This document shows, piece after piece, positions 48,079-59,867 of a stretch of DNA of 64,000 bases. Where the stretch lies: NCBI GenBank assembly GCA_029204225.1, contig CM055094.1, positions 19,538,702-19,602,701 of the forward strand. Reading direction: 5' to 3'. Under the pieces are notes generated by a model. It saw only the letters and a program-made list of their open reading frames with translations. It ran no database searches and was not told the DNA's origin. Made by a program: the position numbers and the translations under genes. Numbering within the stretch: position 1 is the first letter of the stretch; every line of letters begins with the position of its first letter. This DNA comes from Diphasiastrum complanatum (lineage: Eukaryota > Streptophyta > Lycopodiopsida > Lycopodiales > Lycopodiaceae).

Positions 48079-48207
48079 CAATGGCCAATGATTCCAGGGA
48101 TTTCAGAAAGGTCAACATACGACGAGTTGAGGCTACAACTACTAGGTCTAGTGTTGACGTATGCATTTGAGAAAGTGCCGATTATCAATTTATGGCATTC
48201 CTTATGA
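48079..48207 (+). pseudogene. D protein, C-terminal fragment
   Basis: MIPGISERSTYDELRLQLL, then the same 17-nt deletion as at 13,100. Confidence 0.6.
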
Positions 48208-48754
48208 ATTAGGAGTGTTTTTGGGATTGAGGGTTGGATCCTATAAAAATCAATTCCAACGTAGCCTTGCAATCAGAAGAAGGCCACCATATGATGGCCT
48301 AACTAATCAAGAAAATGCGTGTTTCTTGATTCTTGTTCTTTGAAATGCTTTCTAATTTAGCTTTTTATTTCTTGTTTCTTGATTCTATTTGTTGCATGTT
48401 AGATTAGTTTCATTCAAATGGATCTATTTCATTCGATTTTGCAGCAAGTAGGAGTAGGAATTTGTTAGGTGTTCATCCGAGTAATAGGCTAATCCATTTA
48501 TGAGCATCAGGACTTGCATGTTTTCAAGTAATGTGAGTACAGTTTAGGAGTGAACTTTGCCCGAGTATCCTCTGAAGGGTTGGATATAACTACAACACGA
48601 TGAGATTTCTTTGCCTGAGTGGGTAATAAATCGAGAGGACTAATTCATAAGAAACTCGTGAAGCTTGGTAATAAGCAGAAGTGAAACCCAACGAAGAACG
48701 TGGCAAATTGTAACAGATCTTAAAGAGAAGAATCGATAGATTGATAGGGAATTA
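48208..48754 (+). repeat. D downstream region with hairpins
   Basis: Same as 13,156-13,699. The GGCCACCATATGATGGCC palindrome is at 48,282-48,299 and the TCAAGAAA-type arms follow. No gene. Confidence 0.5.
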
Positions 48755-49485
48755 GTAAACAAGGTTTCTACATAGGCTTGCCATAGGCTTGTGTCGCAGG
48801 CCAACCAAGCTCTGCCATGTAGGCTTGAGTGGATCTAGAGAGAGAAAGAGGTGGATCTCGGAAGCTACCACATGGAAAGCCACGTAGGCCTGCCACATGG
48901 AAAACCATGTAGGTCTACCTCGTGGCAAGCCTTGCAACTTAGGGTTTGCAAACACGTAGGTCTAACATAGGCTTGTGTTGCAAGCCATCCAGACTTTGCC
49001 ACGTAGGCCTGAGTGGACCTAGAGCGAGAAAGAGGGGGCTCATAAACTGCCAGGTAGCCAACCACATAGTCCTACCATAACCTTGTGTGGTTTACCACAT
49101 GGCCTACCATAGACTTGTGTAGCAGGCCACATAGGCCTACGATCGACCAAGGCTATTATAGGTGCCCACGTGTCAAGTCACGTATGACTGCCATGTGGCA
49201 AATCATGCAGGCTTGGGGTTAGCCACGTGGCAAGCCACGTAGGCCCATCATAGGCTGGCAAGCCAACCAGGCTCTGCCTATGTGGTCTGCTATTTGCGAA
49301 GCCTATCGCACACTACCACATGGCAAGCCACGTAGGTCTACCACATGGCAAATCATGCAGGCTTGAGGGTTGCCATGTGGCAAGCCATGTAGGCCTACCA
49401 TAACCTTGTATGTCAAGTCAACTGGGCCATGTGCCACGTAGGCTTGAGTGGACCTAGAGATCTATATATATATATATAGGTGGGC
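48755..49485 (+). repeat. Satellite-like array with terminal TATA tract
   Basis: Same blocks as 13,700-14,490; (TA)n tract 49,463-49,478, about 62 bp before the RT ATG. Confidence 0.8.
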
Positions 49486-49539
49486 TCAAATCTCTTGCCA
49501 TAAAAACCAGCCAAGAAGATAAACTTTTTCAAACCCTAA

Positions 49540-50410
49540 ATGTGCCTTAAAAGACACAAAAAACAGCAAGTGTCAAATCTAAAAAATCAGCACCAAAATG
49601 TGTCGAAACCACACATTAGATGGATGCAGGAACTCGCCCTCCTACAAGCCTTGTGTGCTGAAAATTGCAGCCCAAAATTGCACTACAAACTCAAAAAACC
49701 AGCAAGCAAAGAATTAAGTTACCCCCGAAAAAGCAATATTCCTTTGAACGGGATTGACGATTTGAAAACTATTATGACTAAAATGATTTGTTCAGCATTT
49801 AAGATTGCCAAAATCAAATTGCTCAAATACAAACGAATATCTGGAACCAATGATTTTAAATGTGTTTCGAAAAATATAGGTTCATATGAATGGAGTACTA
49901 TAGACCGCAAGAATACCTTATGCATTTGGAATTCCTATTTGATAGACAATTGCATTATCAGACTTGGGGATCATACTTGGCCACAGTCGGGGGAATACCA
50001 ATGGGTTTTTCATATTCACCAATGTCTTGTAATTGGTATCTTTCTTTTTTTGAAATGCTGTTTATTAAGAGGCTTGCAAGATTAGGGGAAATTAAATTTA
50101 TAAACGACTTCAAATATTCGTTCAGGTACATTGACGATATATGCTTTATCAATAATCATACGGTTGGACGTTTTCTAGACAAGACTCAACCAAGAACACC
50201 TGAGAATTTTTTTTGGATCTATCCCCTGGAATACCTTGAGATAGACGGAAACAACAACACATGTAATTTAGTGAACTTTCTGAATATTGCAATTACCTTT
50301 AGCCCAATTACCGGTTGTACACATCTCTCCTAATATGATAAAAGGAGAGACCTTCCTTTTCGCTTTTTGCAATATATATACCTTGCCTCAAATAGACCTA
50401 TGTTTAACAC
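49540..50410 (+). pseudogene. Reverse transcriptase (GIPMG/YIDD type), frameshifted
   Basis: Open for 181 codons from MCLKRHKKQQ through YLIDNCIIRLGDHTWPQSGE, where a missing base near 49,985 shifts the frame just before the catalytic block. The next frame (49,890-50,333) holds GIPMGFSYSPMSCNW, FRYIDDICFIN, YPLEYLEIDG and LVNFLNIAITFSPITGCTHL; a stop follows at 50,331. Beyond it YDKRRDLPFRFL is recognisable. The sequence then runs into the dispersed repeat. Confidence 0.8.
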
Positions 50411-50594
50411 ATATAATAGACCTGTGGTAACTTGGGGTAGCTTAATATGTATCTAGGCAACTAATAAAACAAAAACACACCTCTGGATGGCTTCACAAGC
50501 TTCCCTAACTTATTCTTATGATACTATCATTATGTCTAACTTTCCAAATACTAGATGCAAGAGTATTTGACAGATTCCTAATTCTTTACTCTCC
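50411..50594 (+). repeat. Fragment of the long inverted repeat
   Basis: Resembles 3,985-4,150 (GGTAACTTGGGGTAGCTT, then TTTACTCTCC). Inserted between two RT segments. Confidence 0.6.
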
Positions 50595-50712
50595 GAAGAC
50601 TCAACCAAGAACACCTGACAATCCTTTTTGGATCTATCCCCTGGAATACCTTGAGATAGACGGAAACAACAACACATGTATTTTGGTGAACTTTCTGAAT
50701 ATTTTATATTAA
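50595..50712 (+). pseudogene. Second copy of RT C-terminal segment
   Basis: Reads TQPRTPDNPFWIYPLEYLEI, then TCILVNFLNI, duplicated from the RT gene just upstream. It joins the poly-G tract exactly as at 35,866. Confidence 0.7.
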
Positions 50713-50714
50713 TT

Positions 50715-50718
50715 GGGG

Positions 50719-50752
<34 letters not shown>
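50715..50752. repeat. Poly-G tract
   Basis: GGGGC followed by 33 G. Equivalent to the 12-G tract at 35,872. Confidence 0.98.
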
Positions 50753-50753
<1 letters not shown>

Positions 50754-52025
50754 TTTTGGATTTTGTGCTCTTGAATAGGGATTTTGGAAGTTCCTTTATT
50801 GCATTTAGGTTTGCCATTACTTTTTCCCTATTTGCTTTTTGGGTTTAGGCAATTGAAAGCCTTGAAAAAAAAGCAATTTTTGTTGAGTACTTCGTAGACC
50901 TAGCAACCATATCCTTTTAGAGCTGTATGCTATTTTTCTCCATTTGAAAAAGGCTTCTAATAATCACTTAAGGGTCACTTGATTGGAAATTGGCACAGTG
51001 GCAATTCATAGTATGGATTGTTAGCCGATTACCAAAAGGAATGCAAAGGGAATGTCCGCCATATTGAAAGATGCTATCCGAGTAGCTAAAGCCTACGATA
51101 GCACCGTGATTGCCTCACGGAAGAGTATGCATAGCCAATCAGCCCAAAAGCCTAAGAATGAAAAGCCAAAAAATAATAAAATAAAAAATCTATTTTTTGA
51201 TGAACTAGAAGCTACTGCTTGCCAACAAACTTGGGCATCATGCCAAACAGAGATCCGAGAGGGAAAATAAATCATCAAGTTTCATGGCGATGGATTTACC
51301 GACATGTAAATTGAAAGTCGATTTTTTAAATGGTTGTGAATTGAGAGTTGATTTGTTAAATGGTTGTGAATATACTTGTAACTTCAGTACACTTTTTTTC
51401 AAGTCTAATCAATGGTTTCAAGTTAAAGGCAATATTCTAAGGAAAGACATAAGTATAATGTTTGATTTTGGAGGTACTCACAACTTTTTGAATGTGCGGC
51501 TTGTATAGAAGCTTCGGGTGACCACCATGGCCAGTGATCAACATTATGTGGTCCTCTAGCCTCAGGGTCAGACTTCGAAGTTTGGGATGCGAAAGTCCCT
51601 AATTTGGAGGTTCGGATGCAAGATCATGTTGAGCGGCTCGACTTCCATGTTATGAATCTTGATAGAACTTATGTAATCCTAGGATGTGAATGGTTTTTTG
51701 ATAAATTCGTTGAAAATAGATTTTAAAAGCCATACTATGGTATTTAAAGATAAGTTTGACCAGATAGTCTCTATTTATGGGGAGACTAATGTACTCCCAT
51801 CACCGATGGTTTCCTCGGTGGAAGTTATGCAAAAACTACATAATTCTAGTATGAGCTTTTTCATCTCATTTTGAAATCTCGTAGGCATTGTGATGTGAAT
51901 GATGATGTGAATGTGTTAACATGCTTTAACACCAAAAATTAGCATCAAGAACAACTTTTAATGCAAGATTTAAAACAAGAGTTCAATGATGTTTTTCCTA
52001 AATAGCTAACATTTTCTGAGGTACA
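50753..52025 (+). mobile_element. Ty3-type gag/protease relic, copy 2
   Basis: Same segment as 35,884-37,128: KDAIRVAKAYDSTVIASRKS, duplicated NGCELRVDLLNGCEY, ISIMFDFGGTHNFLNVRL (protease, degenerate active site). It continues about 150 bp further, to DLKQEFNDVFPK, the usual start of a Ty3 reverse transcriptase. It lacks about 110 bp including the knuckle (near 51,230). Truncated at about 52,025. Confidence 0.75.
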
Positions 52026-52440
52026 TACTTCTAATTATATTGCAGTCCGTTGTTAGCACATAATCAAATTTTTCCGAAATGAAATCTTTGAAATGTTTCA
52101 AAAAAGAGCAAGAACATAAAGATAGATTTTCAATTTCAAAATTGCAGAAAACATCAAACAGAAAGTACCATTCACTTTTGATGTTAGGTAAGTATGATCA
52201 AGCAAACACAATATCATGGAAGGACTTGTGTATATAAGGCCAAAGATCTGTAATAAAATACAAGTGTAAAAGTGTCTCACATGAATGGTCTCAAACATTC
52301 TATTATAGTAGCGTAAATGTAAAAATATCTTTGCCTTGTCCTTGCGCGTGTTGAGTTGTAGTCGATTCACCGTATTCCTAGTGAGAATTCTTCTATGCAG
52401 ATCCTCGTCATCCTGCGAGCCAGTTAATCCCTGTAAACGT
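52026..52440. other. Low-copy non-coding DNA
   Basis: No copy elsewhere in the window and no convincing gene. A 90-codon minus ORF (52,098-52,370) has no recognisable features. Confidence 0.4.
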
Positions 52441-52540
52441 TCAGTCTTTTAGCTGGTAAGTCTTCTTTTGCACCACTGCCTTGTCCTTCCTTTCCTTTAT
52501 ATCATGTATACTTCTTTATTTTTCCCATATTTTGTACAGA

Positions 52541-52755
52541 AACCACCGAACTAGGGTTGTTTAGGTTGAAAGAACCACGCCTTTCATTTGAGTTTTGGAA
52601 GAATTTATCTTGGACAGTGAAACAACGTGGTCTTTTGAGAAGGTGTTCAGTCTCTCTGATGTTTTCAGCATCTCCTAAGTTGGCAAGGAGTTTAGCAGAA
52701 GGGTTTGCAGCAAATGAATCATGTGCTGGCATAAAAAGAAAAAAGTATGTGTGAC
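52541..52755 (+). CDS. Possible 3' exon of a host gene
   Basis: After a pyrimidine-rich stretch ending TTTTGTACAG (52,541), a frame reads TELGLFRLKEPRLSFEFWKN, SWTVKQRGLLRRCSVSLMFS, PKLARSLAEGFAANES and stops in a basic end (IKRKKYV). A donor-like TGGTAAGT lies at 52,455. Composition is protein-like and unrelated to the repeats. Not recognised, and only one exon can be seen; could be a chance ORF. Confidence 0.25.
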
Positions 52756-52799
52756 TTGCCATCATCTCTGGCGAGCTTGTGTAGCCAAAGAAAAAAGCC

Positions 52800-53517
52800 A
52801 TTCATCTAATTTTGGAAGGATGCACCAGGGAAGAATTTACTAAGATTGTTCATCATGAAACACGATGATCCCAAAAAAGATAAATGACATGGAGATCCAT
52901 TTTTTTTTAATTTTATAAAAAAAATATCCATGTTCAAAATGCTTCAAATAAAGATATTGTAATGCTAATAAAAATATTGTATTTTGCAAGAAAATTAATC
53001 AAGCTACTAAAATTTTGTTAATAGATTTTTATTAATAGTTGCAAATTAGCTTATATGAAATAATACTACTATTCAAAATAAAATCATTGGACACAACCAT
53101 TAGAATAACTAAAAAAAAAACTTTTTGCTTATTAAAACAAAAGTTTTTAATTTTTTTTAAAATTTTTTAAAAGTGTTTTAAATTACAGTTCTTGTATCAA
53201 GAAAATATTTTTAAGTTATGACAAAATTTTAACAAGTATTTAAATCTTTACTTATATTTAAAGATTAAATGATTGCAAATGAAATTATTTCTAAAAACTT
53301 CTTATAAAAACACAACGAAAAATTTAAATATTGAAAACCTGACAGTTCGTTGCAATTTTAGTTTTGCTAATATTCAAATCATTAAAAAACTGCTAAATCT
53401 ATATTTTTAATACAAACAAATTTAAAAATATTAAATTAATCAAAAAGATTTCAATACACAATATTTCAAGAAATATAAATGCAATTGTTTTCTAAAATAA
53501 AAGAGAATTTATTACTC
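52800..53517. other. AT-rich non-coding DNA
   Basis: Very AT-rich with A and T runs; no gene, no repeat shared with the rest of the window. Confidence 0.5.
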
Positions 53518-53680
53518 TTATAAATCATCAAGATCATTTACATTTTTTTTTTTTTGAGGAGCCATTGTAGTGTCAATTGGCACCTCTTCCACAATTTCCT
53601 TGACAATTGTAACCACATTATTGTCTTGAACTAGGACATTAGCAAACTCCCCTTTATCACCCACTTTCCCACTAGCAGGA
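53518..53680 (-). other. Possible coding 3' end interrupted by the copia LTR
   Basis: Minus-strand frame of about 50 codons from the LTR edge: SGKVGDKGEFANVLVQDNNV, VKEIVEEVPIDTT, then PQKKKNVNDLDDL and stop. An AATAAA lies about 6 nt after the stop. Acid/base-rich ending typical of a protein C-terminus, but not recognised. Confidence 0.25.
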
Positions 53681-54375
53681 TGTTGGGGTTCTTTTTGATC
53701 AAAATACAGCAAAATAAACCCATTTGATTCTATAAATGATGGAGAAAGCACCTACTTAAAATCCAAACAAGATCTAGAAGCTAGATTACTAATCAATGCA
53801 TTGATTCCTAGTTTACCTTGGCTTGAACTCCACGAATTAGCTCCAAAACTCTTCACACATGTGGATGTACGGCTTGCTGCTGCATGTGTATTGTACCTGC
53901 AACTCCAATCTCATTCAATGATCATAAAAACTCATACGCCAATAGCATTCATCAGTCAAATCATAGACTTAAACTAGTCAAGAAGGAAAATCTCAATTTT
54001 GCTCATAATTGGATGGAAATACCATCACATATTTATACACGTAGAGCTCGAATTTGAGCGTATTATGGCTTCTATGTAATCATCACAACCTAACCCTAAC
54101 ATCCAACCTAAAGATCTACTTGATCCACCCTATTTAGGGTTGATACCTTGAGATCCAAAAAACAATGTAGAAATTGCTATTTTAAGCTCCTACTTTTTCT
54201 CTACCCTATCTATGCACTCTTTGGACACATTCCAAAGGTACCATTCCAAAGCTAGGTTAATAATTTGGCTTAGAATAAGGTATCCTATGCTTTTGGCATG
54301 TGTGACATCCCACATCATGGCCTCAAAGTCATTTACAAGTGGAATTTATGCAAACTAGCTTGTGTAAATTTAACA
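53681..54375 (-). mobile_element. Ty1/copia 3' LTR
   Basis: 695 bp with terminal TGTT...AACA: on the minus strand it starts TGTTAAATTTACAC and ends CCCCAACA. It is preceded by a purine-rich tract (GTGAGGAGGAG, 54,376-54,386) that fits a plus-strand primer, and by RNase H sequence. A TATA box (TATAAATA) is at 54,030-54,037. The other LTR is not in the window, so the target duplication (candidate CAGGA, 53,676-53,680) cannot be confirmed. Confidence 0.75.
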
Positions 54376-54645
54376 CTCCTCCTCACAACTAGTTTGAAGA
54401 TAACATAGAATTGCTATCAACCCTAGGGCTGACCTTAACTTCACAAATGCAGCTCTTTGAAGTGGTTTAGTGAGGATATCAGCAACACATTCACTACTTG
54501 CCACATGCTCCAAAGATATCTCCTTGGATTGCACCTTCTCTCTCACAAAATGATGAGAGATCTCGATATGTTTTGGTCTTGCATGGAAGATTGGGTTGGT
54601 TGTAAGGTGTTGGACTGAAATGTTGTCATTGCAGAGATTTGGAAC
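54376..54645 (-). mobile_element. Ty1/copia RNase H, C-terminal end
   Basis: The minus strand reads DNISVQHLTTNPIFHARPKH, IEISHHFVREKVQSKEISLE, CVADILTKPLQRAAFVKLRS and ends in EEE over the polypurine tract: the standard end of copia RNase H (KHIEI..HFVRE, ADILTK). The part upstream is missing. Confidence 0.88.
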
Positions 54646-54930
54646 ATCATATAAACTTTGCTAAGGATCTTGGAAGTCCTGAGGCAAGCTCCTCCTTGCA
54701 CATGATCTCCATGGATTTTGAGTTGATGTGGCCAAGTCTTTTGTGCCGTAGAATATGGTTGGATAGCTTGGTCTCCTTGGCTAGCATCACAACATTAGCA
54801 TCCACATAGGCATCTAGTTTGAACCATCTTCCAAACCTTATGCTGCCATCCTTCTTGATGTTACATGTATTTGTGGCGAACTCCACAATCAAACCATTGT
54901 CAAGCAATTGTCCTACACTAAGCAAGTTCC
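54646..54930 (-). mobile_element. Ty1/copia protease-to-GAG-pre-integrase fragment
   Basis: LSVGQLLDNGLIVEFATNTC, RFGRWFKLDAYVD, then HILRHKRLGHINSKSMEIMC (GAG-pre-integrase). This shows type 1 copia in its unfused form, past the point where the copies at 7,525 and 37,963 switch to type 2. A deletion joins it to RNase H at about 54,646. Confidence 0.85.
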
Positions 54931-56130
54931 CAATTTGTTACCTTGCTATTTGTGAACTTGCCCCAAGATAAGGTGGAAAAAAACTTTTAATATTACAAAT
55001 GACAACCACGAAGCTATCATAGTTTCAATCGACATCGATATAATTAAACAAAAAAAATCATCACAATATCACGCTTTACTACCATGCTGCCATGCTTGCT
55101 TTTTAGAAAATGAAAACAAACTCTGATGGGAGAAGATTTGATGCTGGCACTTCCTTCTTCAGGCATGGAAATGAAATTCAGAAGCTTTGAAAGGCTATAG
55201 CTTCAAAAGATCGATTTTCCATCTTTTAGTGGCAATCTATCATTCGCTACAACTGTGCTTGATTACTCCTTCGCATCCTTGGACACCATCTACATACATG
55301 GAAAGCCTCGATATCTCTGAGATGAACACTTGGTACCAAGAGGCACACTAGTTCCTGAGCCACATAGAGTTCCAACTTCCTATTTTGATCAGTGGCTATC
55401 AGAGCCCATTTTGATTGCATATTGCTTATAACCACACTGACAGATTTTCCAGTTCATGTTACCTCCTAACCAAAATTTTGTTTATATTATCCCTATTTCT
55501 GGAGTTGACCTCAATACATTTGGCTTCCCTAGGGGACCAAACACAGTTAGTAGGATCCTAGCATACTTCAGATACATAGACCCCTCAGCGGACAAATGAA
55601 AAAAAAAAGACGGTTACCATATTGAGGTCATAAATGATAAGCCCTTAGCTGCTCCATGTGCCTATGTAACGAAATACACACAACGCTATAGGTCCAAGAT
55701 CACGCGTATCCCCATGAAAGTATTCCACATGATGGCTGATTCTAGACTACACAATGAGAACCTTTATGACTGGGCCCAGTTTGCTTCCAACTGCCTCCAT
55801 GACTATATCAAGAACAAGCAGACCTCCACGTTATTAGGCTATCTTCTGATAGATGTCACTTTACAGCAGTTGAGCCACCGACCTCGAGTTCGAGACCAGT
55901 TGATGCTAGCAGATAAAAGCTTGGGAGACTCCCTCAGGACCAGCCAAGAATACCAACTCTACTTCCAGGCCTACTACAACAGATTCCACACAAGCGGCTT
56001 CTCAAAAGAGAAAGAGTTCCTCCTCTCAACAAGGGCCAACTACAAAGCACCAAAAGGTCGGCCTAGTGAAGCTTACATCGAGAAAGACACCCATGTCCTC
56101 TTTGTCATAGACGAAGGATCATTCTGCTGA
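54931..56130 (+). pseudogene. Unit gene 1, exon 1, shortened leader
   Basis: Repeat block at 54,930-55,050, then a leader that is cut at about 55,300 straight to ATGGAAAGCCTCGATATCTC. Domain A ends and domain B begins with the usual frame change; TGG is TGA at the KWKKK site (near 55,598). From there B is open without interruption to 56,130: DGYHIEVINDKPLAAPCAYV, KYTQRYRSKITRIPMKVFHM, NLYDWAQFASNCLHDYIKNK, SLGDSLRTSQEYQLYFQAYY, STRANYKAPKGRPSEAY, HVLFVIDEGSFC. It is the best guide to domain B. Unrecognised function. Confidence 0.5.
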
Positions 56131-57398
56131 AGAGTCTTCTGCTCAATATGAAGACACCACCACACTAGTCCAACCACCACCAACACAACAATCCAGACAA
56201 AGGCCAAGATACAGGCGAAATGTCATGCTTCATCAGATGAAATAGACTCTGATGATATGGTGTCTGAAGGCGAGAAGCTCCTGCGCAAGCCCAAATCCAA
56301 GAAAGTAGCCACACAATCTCCATAGGATACATCTGGGTCAGAAGAATTACAAGACATGAGCTCTTGATCAGATATGGCATCACAACAACAATCATCACCG
56401 ACTCATGCCATAGATGATGCAGTTAGCACCTTCGCTGATGACACAGTTGCGGATTCCCAGATTATTCCACCAGATGTAGTTGCAACTCCACCGCTACTAG
56501 ACACTACGTCGACACCTCCACGTTCACCGACACTACATTGACACCTCCACGTTCGCCATAGCCACAAGCAGTACAAGCAGACATGTTGACAACCATAGCA
56601 GACCAGCAAAGCGCAAGCACAACTTCAACGGAAGCAGAGGTGCAGCTCCTACCACAATCCCAACATGCAACATTTATTTGCCCAGCAGGACGAGTTTGTG
56701 AAGCAACTTAGCTCTCCCAATGCTACTTTCAATCTTGTTGAGAATCCTTTCCCTGAACAACCCACAAAGTTCACCTGACATAGTTGAAACCCAAGTTGAC
56801 ACCGATGAGTTCGAGAACCCCCAAGCTGTGCAACTGACCCTTCAGAGTTTCTCCCTGCCACCTGCAAGCTTCAATACTAGTGAAGTTGAGCCCTCGACTT
56901 GTGGAAGAGCTGGAAGAGGACAAAAGTGCCAAGGCATTTGACGAGTATTTGCCAAGGACTTCGAAAAAGCCAAAGGCAACCCAACAGACCAAGCCAAAGC
57001 CTAAGATGGCCGACACCCAAAAATATGAGAAATTCATGAAGAAGTACCCTCGATCCATGAGAGGTGGAAAAGAAGACTTGGATCAAGGACAATACCCATC
57101 AAGGTCAGATGTTATTGCAGCCCTGCAGCCACAACCAAAATGGAGAAACAAAATCTTGAAAGACAATTGGAGGCTGCAACTACAAGAGTACCTGAGGGCA
57201 CCGTCTTGGAAAAGGGTTGATCTCTATCACATGCCTATTAAAAGAAGAGATCCATGGCGAACTGAACAACCAATAGGTGAAGCTATCAATTGGCCTATGA
57301 TTCCAGGGATTTCAGAAAGGTCAACGTACGACGAGTTAAGGCTACAACTACTAGACTTTGGCTACAAATATAGGTCTAGTGTTGACATATGCATTTGA
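56131..57398 (+). pseudogene. Domain C joined to D, best D copy
   Basis: Domain C ends here in SEGEKLLRKPKSKKVATQSP instead of an intron donor, leading to MASQQQSSPTHAIDDAVST (56,374) and the acidic/TP-rich part, with stops and frame changes to about 56,880. The last 172 codons (56,880-57,398) are open: EELEEDKSAKAFDEYLPRTS, a K/P-rich linker, YEKFMKKYPRSMRGGKEDLD, RSDVIAALQPQPKWRNKILK, DNWRLQLQEYLRAPSW, and a globular-looking end ISERSTYDELRLQLLDFGYK. Highly basic. No family recognised. Confidence 0.5.
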
Positions 57399-57984
57399 GA
57401 AAGTGCCGATTATCAATCCATGGCATTCCTCATGAATTAGGAGTACTTTGGGATTGAGGGTTGGATCCTATAAAAATCAATTCCAATGTGGCCCTGCAAT
57501 CAGAAGAAGGCCACCATATGATGGCCTGACTAATCAAGAAATGTCTGTTTCTTGATTCTTGTTCTTTGAAATGCTTTCTAATTTAGCTTTTTATTTCTTG
57601 TTTCTTAATTCTGTTTGTTGCATGTTAGATTAGTTTCATTCACAAGGATCTATTTCATTCGATTCTGCAGCAAGTAGGAGTAGGAATTTATTAGGTTTTC
57701 ATCCGAGTAATAGGCTAATTTATTTATGAGCATCAGGACTGGCATGTTTTCAAGTAATGTGAGTACAGTTCAGGAGTGAACGTTGCCCGAGTATCCTGTG
57801 ACAGGTTGGATATAACTACAACACGATGAGATTTCTTTGCCTGATTGGGTAATAAATCGAGAGGACTAATTCATAAGAAACTCGTGAATCTTGGTAATAA
57901 GCAGAAGTGAAACCCAACCAAGAACGTGGCAAACTATAACAGATCTCAAAGAGAAGAATCAATAGACTGATAGGGAATCAGCCA
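57399..57984 (+). repeat. D downstream region with hairpins
   Basis: Full-length version of 13,156-13,699. Palindrome GGCCACCATATGATGGCC at 57,509-57,526. No gene. Confidence 0.5.
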
Positions 57985-58705
57985 AGGTTTCTACATAGGC
58001 TTGCCATAGACTTGTGTTGCAAGCCAACCAGGCTCTGCCACGTAGGCCTGAGTGGATCTAGAGAGAGAAAGAGGTGGATCTCGCAAGCTACCACATGGAA
58101 AGCCACGTAGGCCTACCACATGGAAAACCATGTAGGTCTACCTCGTGGCAAGTCTTGCAACTTAGGATTTGCAAACACTTAGGTCTAACATAGGCTTGTG
58201 TGGCAAGCCATCCAGACTTTGTCACGTAGTCCTGAGTGGACCTAGAGAGAGAAAGAGGGGGCTCATAAACTGCCAGGTAGCCAACTACATAGTCCTACCA
58301 TAGGCTTGTGTGGTTTACCACATGGCCTACCATTGACTTGTGTAGTAGGCCACATAGGCCTGCTATCGACCAAGGTTGTCATAAGATGCCACGTGGCAAG
58401 TCACGTATGACTGCCATGTGGCAAATCATGCAGGCTTGGGGTTAGCCACGTGGCAAGCCATGTAGGCCCATCATAGGCTGGCAAGCCAACTAGGCTCTGC
58501 CTACGTGGTCTGCTATCTGCAAAGCCCATCACACACTACCACATGGCAAGCCACGTAGGTGTGTCACATGGCAAATCATGAAGGGTTGAGGGTTGCCATG
58601 TGGCAAGCCATGTAGGCCTACCATTACCTTGTATGTCAAGCCAACTGGGCCCTGTTATGTAGGCTTGAGTGGACCTAGAGATCTATATATATATATATAG
58701 GTGAG
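57985..58705 (+). repeat. Satellite-like array with terminal TATA tract
   Basis: Same blocks as 13,700-14,490; (TA)n tract 58,683-58,699, about 62 bp before the RT ATG. Confidence 0.8.
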
Positions 58706-58760
58706 CTCAAATCTCTTGCCATAAAAACCAGCCAAGAAGATAAACTTTTTCAAACCCTAA

Positions 58761-59310
58761 ATGTGCCCTAAAAGACACAAAATACAGAAAGCATCAAATC
58801 TAAAAAATCAGCACCAAAATGTGTCGAAACCACACATTAGATGGATGCAGGAACTCGCCCTCCTACAAGCCTTGTGTGCTGAAAATTGCAGCCTAAAATT
58901 GCATTACAAACTCAAAAAACTAGCAAGCAAAGAATTAGGTTACCCCCAAAAAAGCAATATTCCTTTGAATGGGATTGACGATTTGAAAACTATTGTGACT
59001 AAAATGATTTGTTCGGCATTTAAGATTGCCAAAATCAAATTGCTCAAATCCAAACAAATATCTGAAACCAATGATTTTAAATGGGCTTCGAAAAATATAG
59101 GTTCATATGAATGGAGTACTATAGACCGCAAGAATACCTTATGCATTTGGAATTCCTATTTGATAGACAATTGCATTATCAGACTTGGGGATCATACTTA
59201 GCGACAGGTCGGGTGAATACCAATGGATTTTTTCATATTCACCAATGTCTTGTAACTGGTACCTTTCTTTTTTTGAAATGCAGTTTATTAAGAGGCTTGC
59301 AATATTAGGG
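58761..59310 (+). pseudogene. Reverse transcriptase, 3' truncated
   Basis: Open 146 codons (MCPKRHKIQKASNLKNQ; DLKTIVTKMICSAFKIAK; YLIDNCIIRLGDHT) to a TAG at 59,199-59,201. The GIPMG codons are damaged (GGGTGAATACC). FEMQFIKRLAILGL is the last recognisable part; YIDD is absent. Confidence 0.75.
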
Positions 59311-59778
59311 CTTGGAATATTCGATTTGGAGTCCTTGTGAAGACATGAAATAATGGTTACCACCACTAATGAAAACATAAAGACATCAAGTAAGCACACA
59401 CACAAGTTATAGAGAATTAGACAATCTTTGGTCACCCAGTATTAAGTTTTTGAAGAAATGGATATAGGTCGTCTCACATGACACCATCTAGGGCAAACCT
59501 TTACGATTTTAGGATCTTGTGGATATTATAGAAAATTTGAAAAACTTTACTTTTTGAAACGAAGTACTCATAATTAAACATATTCTTTGACCATGTTGAA
59601 ATAGAACTCTCATGTTGGAGAGTTCTTAGATGAAAAGAAAAAAATCAGACCTTTCTTAGCCAAGTTTAGTAGAATAAATGTACCATATTTTTACATTGTG
59701 CAATAGATAAAAAATTGTTTATCCAAATAAAAAATGGTAAACGAATTTTTCTTTTTTGATGTAACACTTGGGAATGAA

Positions 59779-59781
<3 letters not shown>
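59311..59781. other. Low-copy non-coding DNA
   Basis: No gene and no copy elsewhere in the window. Confidence 0.4.

Positions 59782-59863
<82 letters not shown>
59782..59863. repeat. (CT)n microsatellite
   Basis: Uninterrupted run of about 82 bp. Confidence 0.98.
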
Positions 59864-59867
<4 letters not shown>

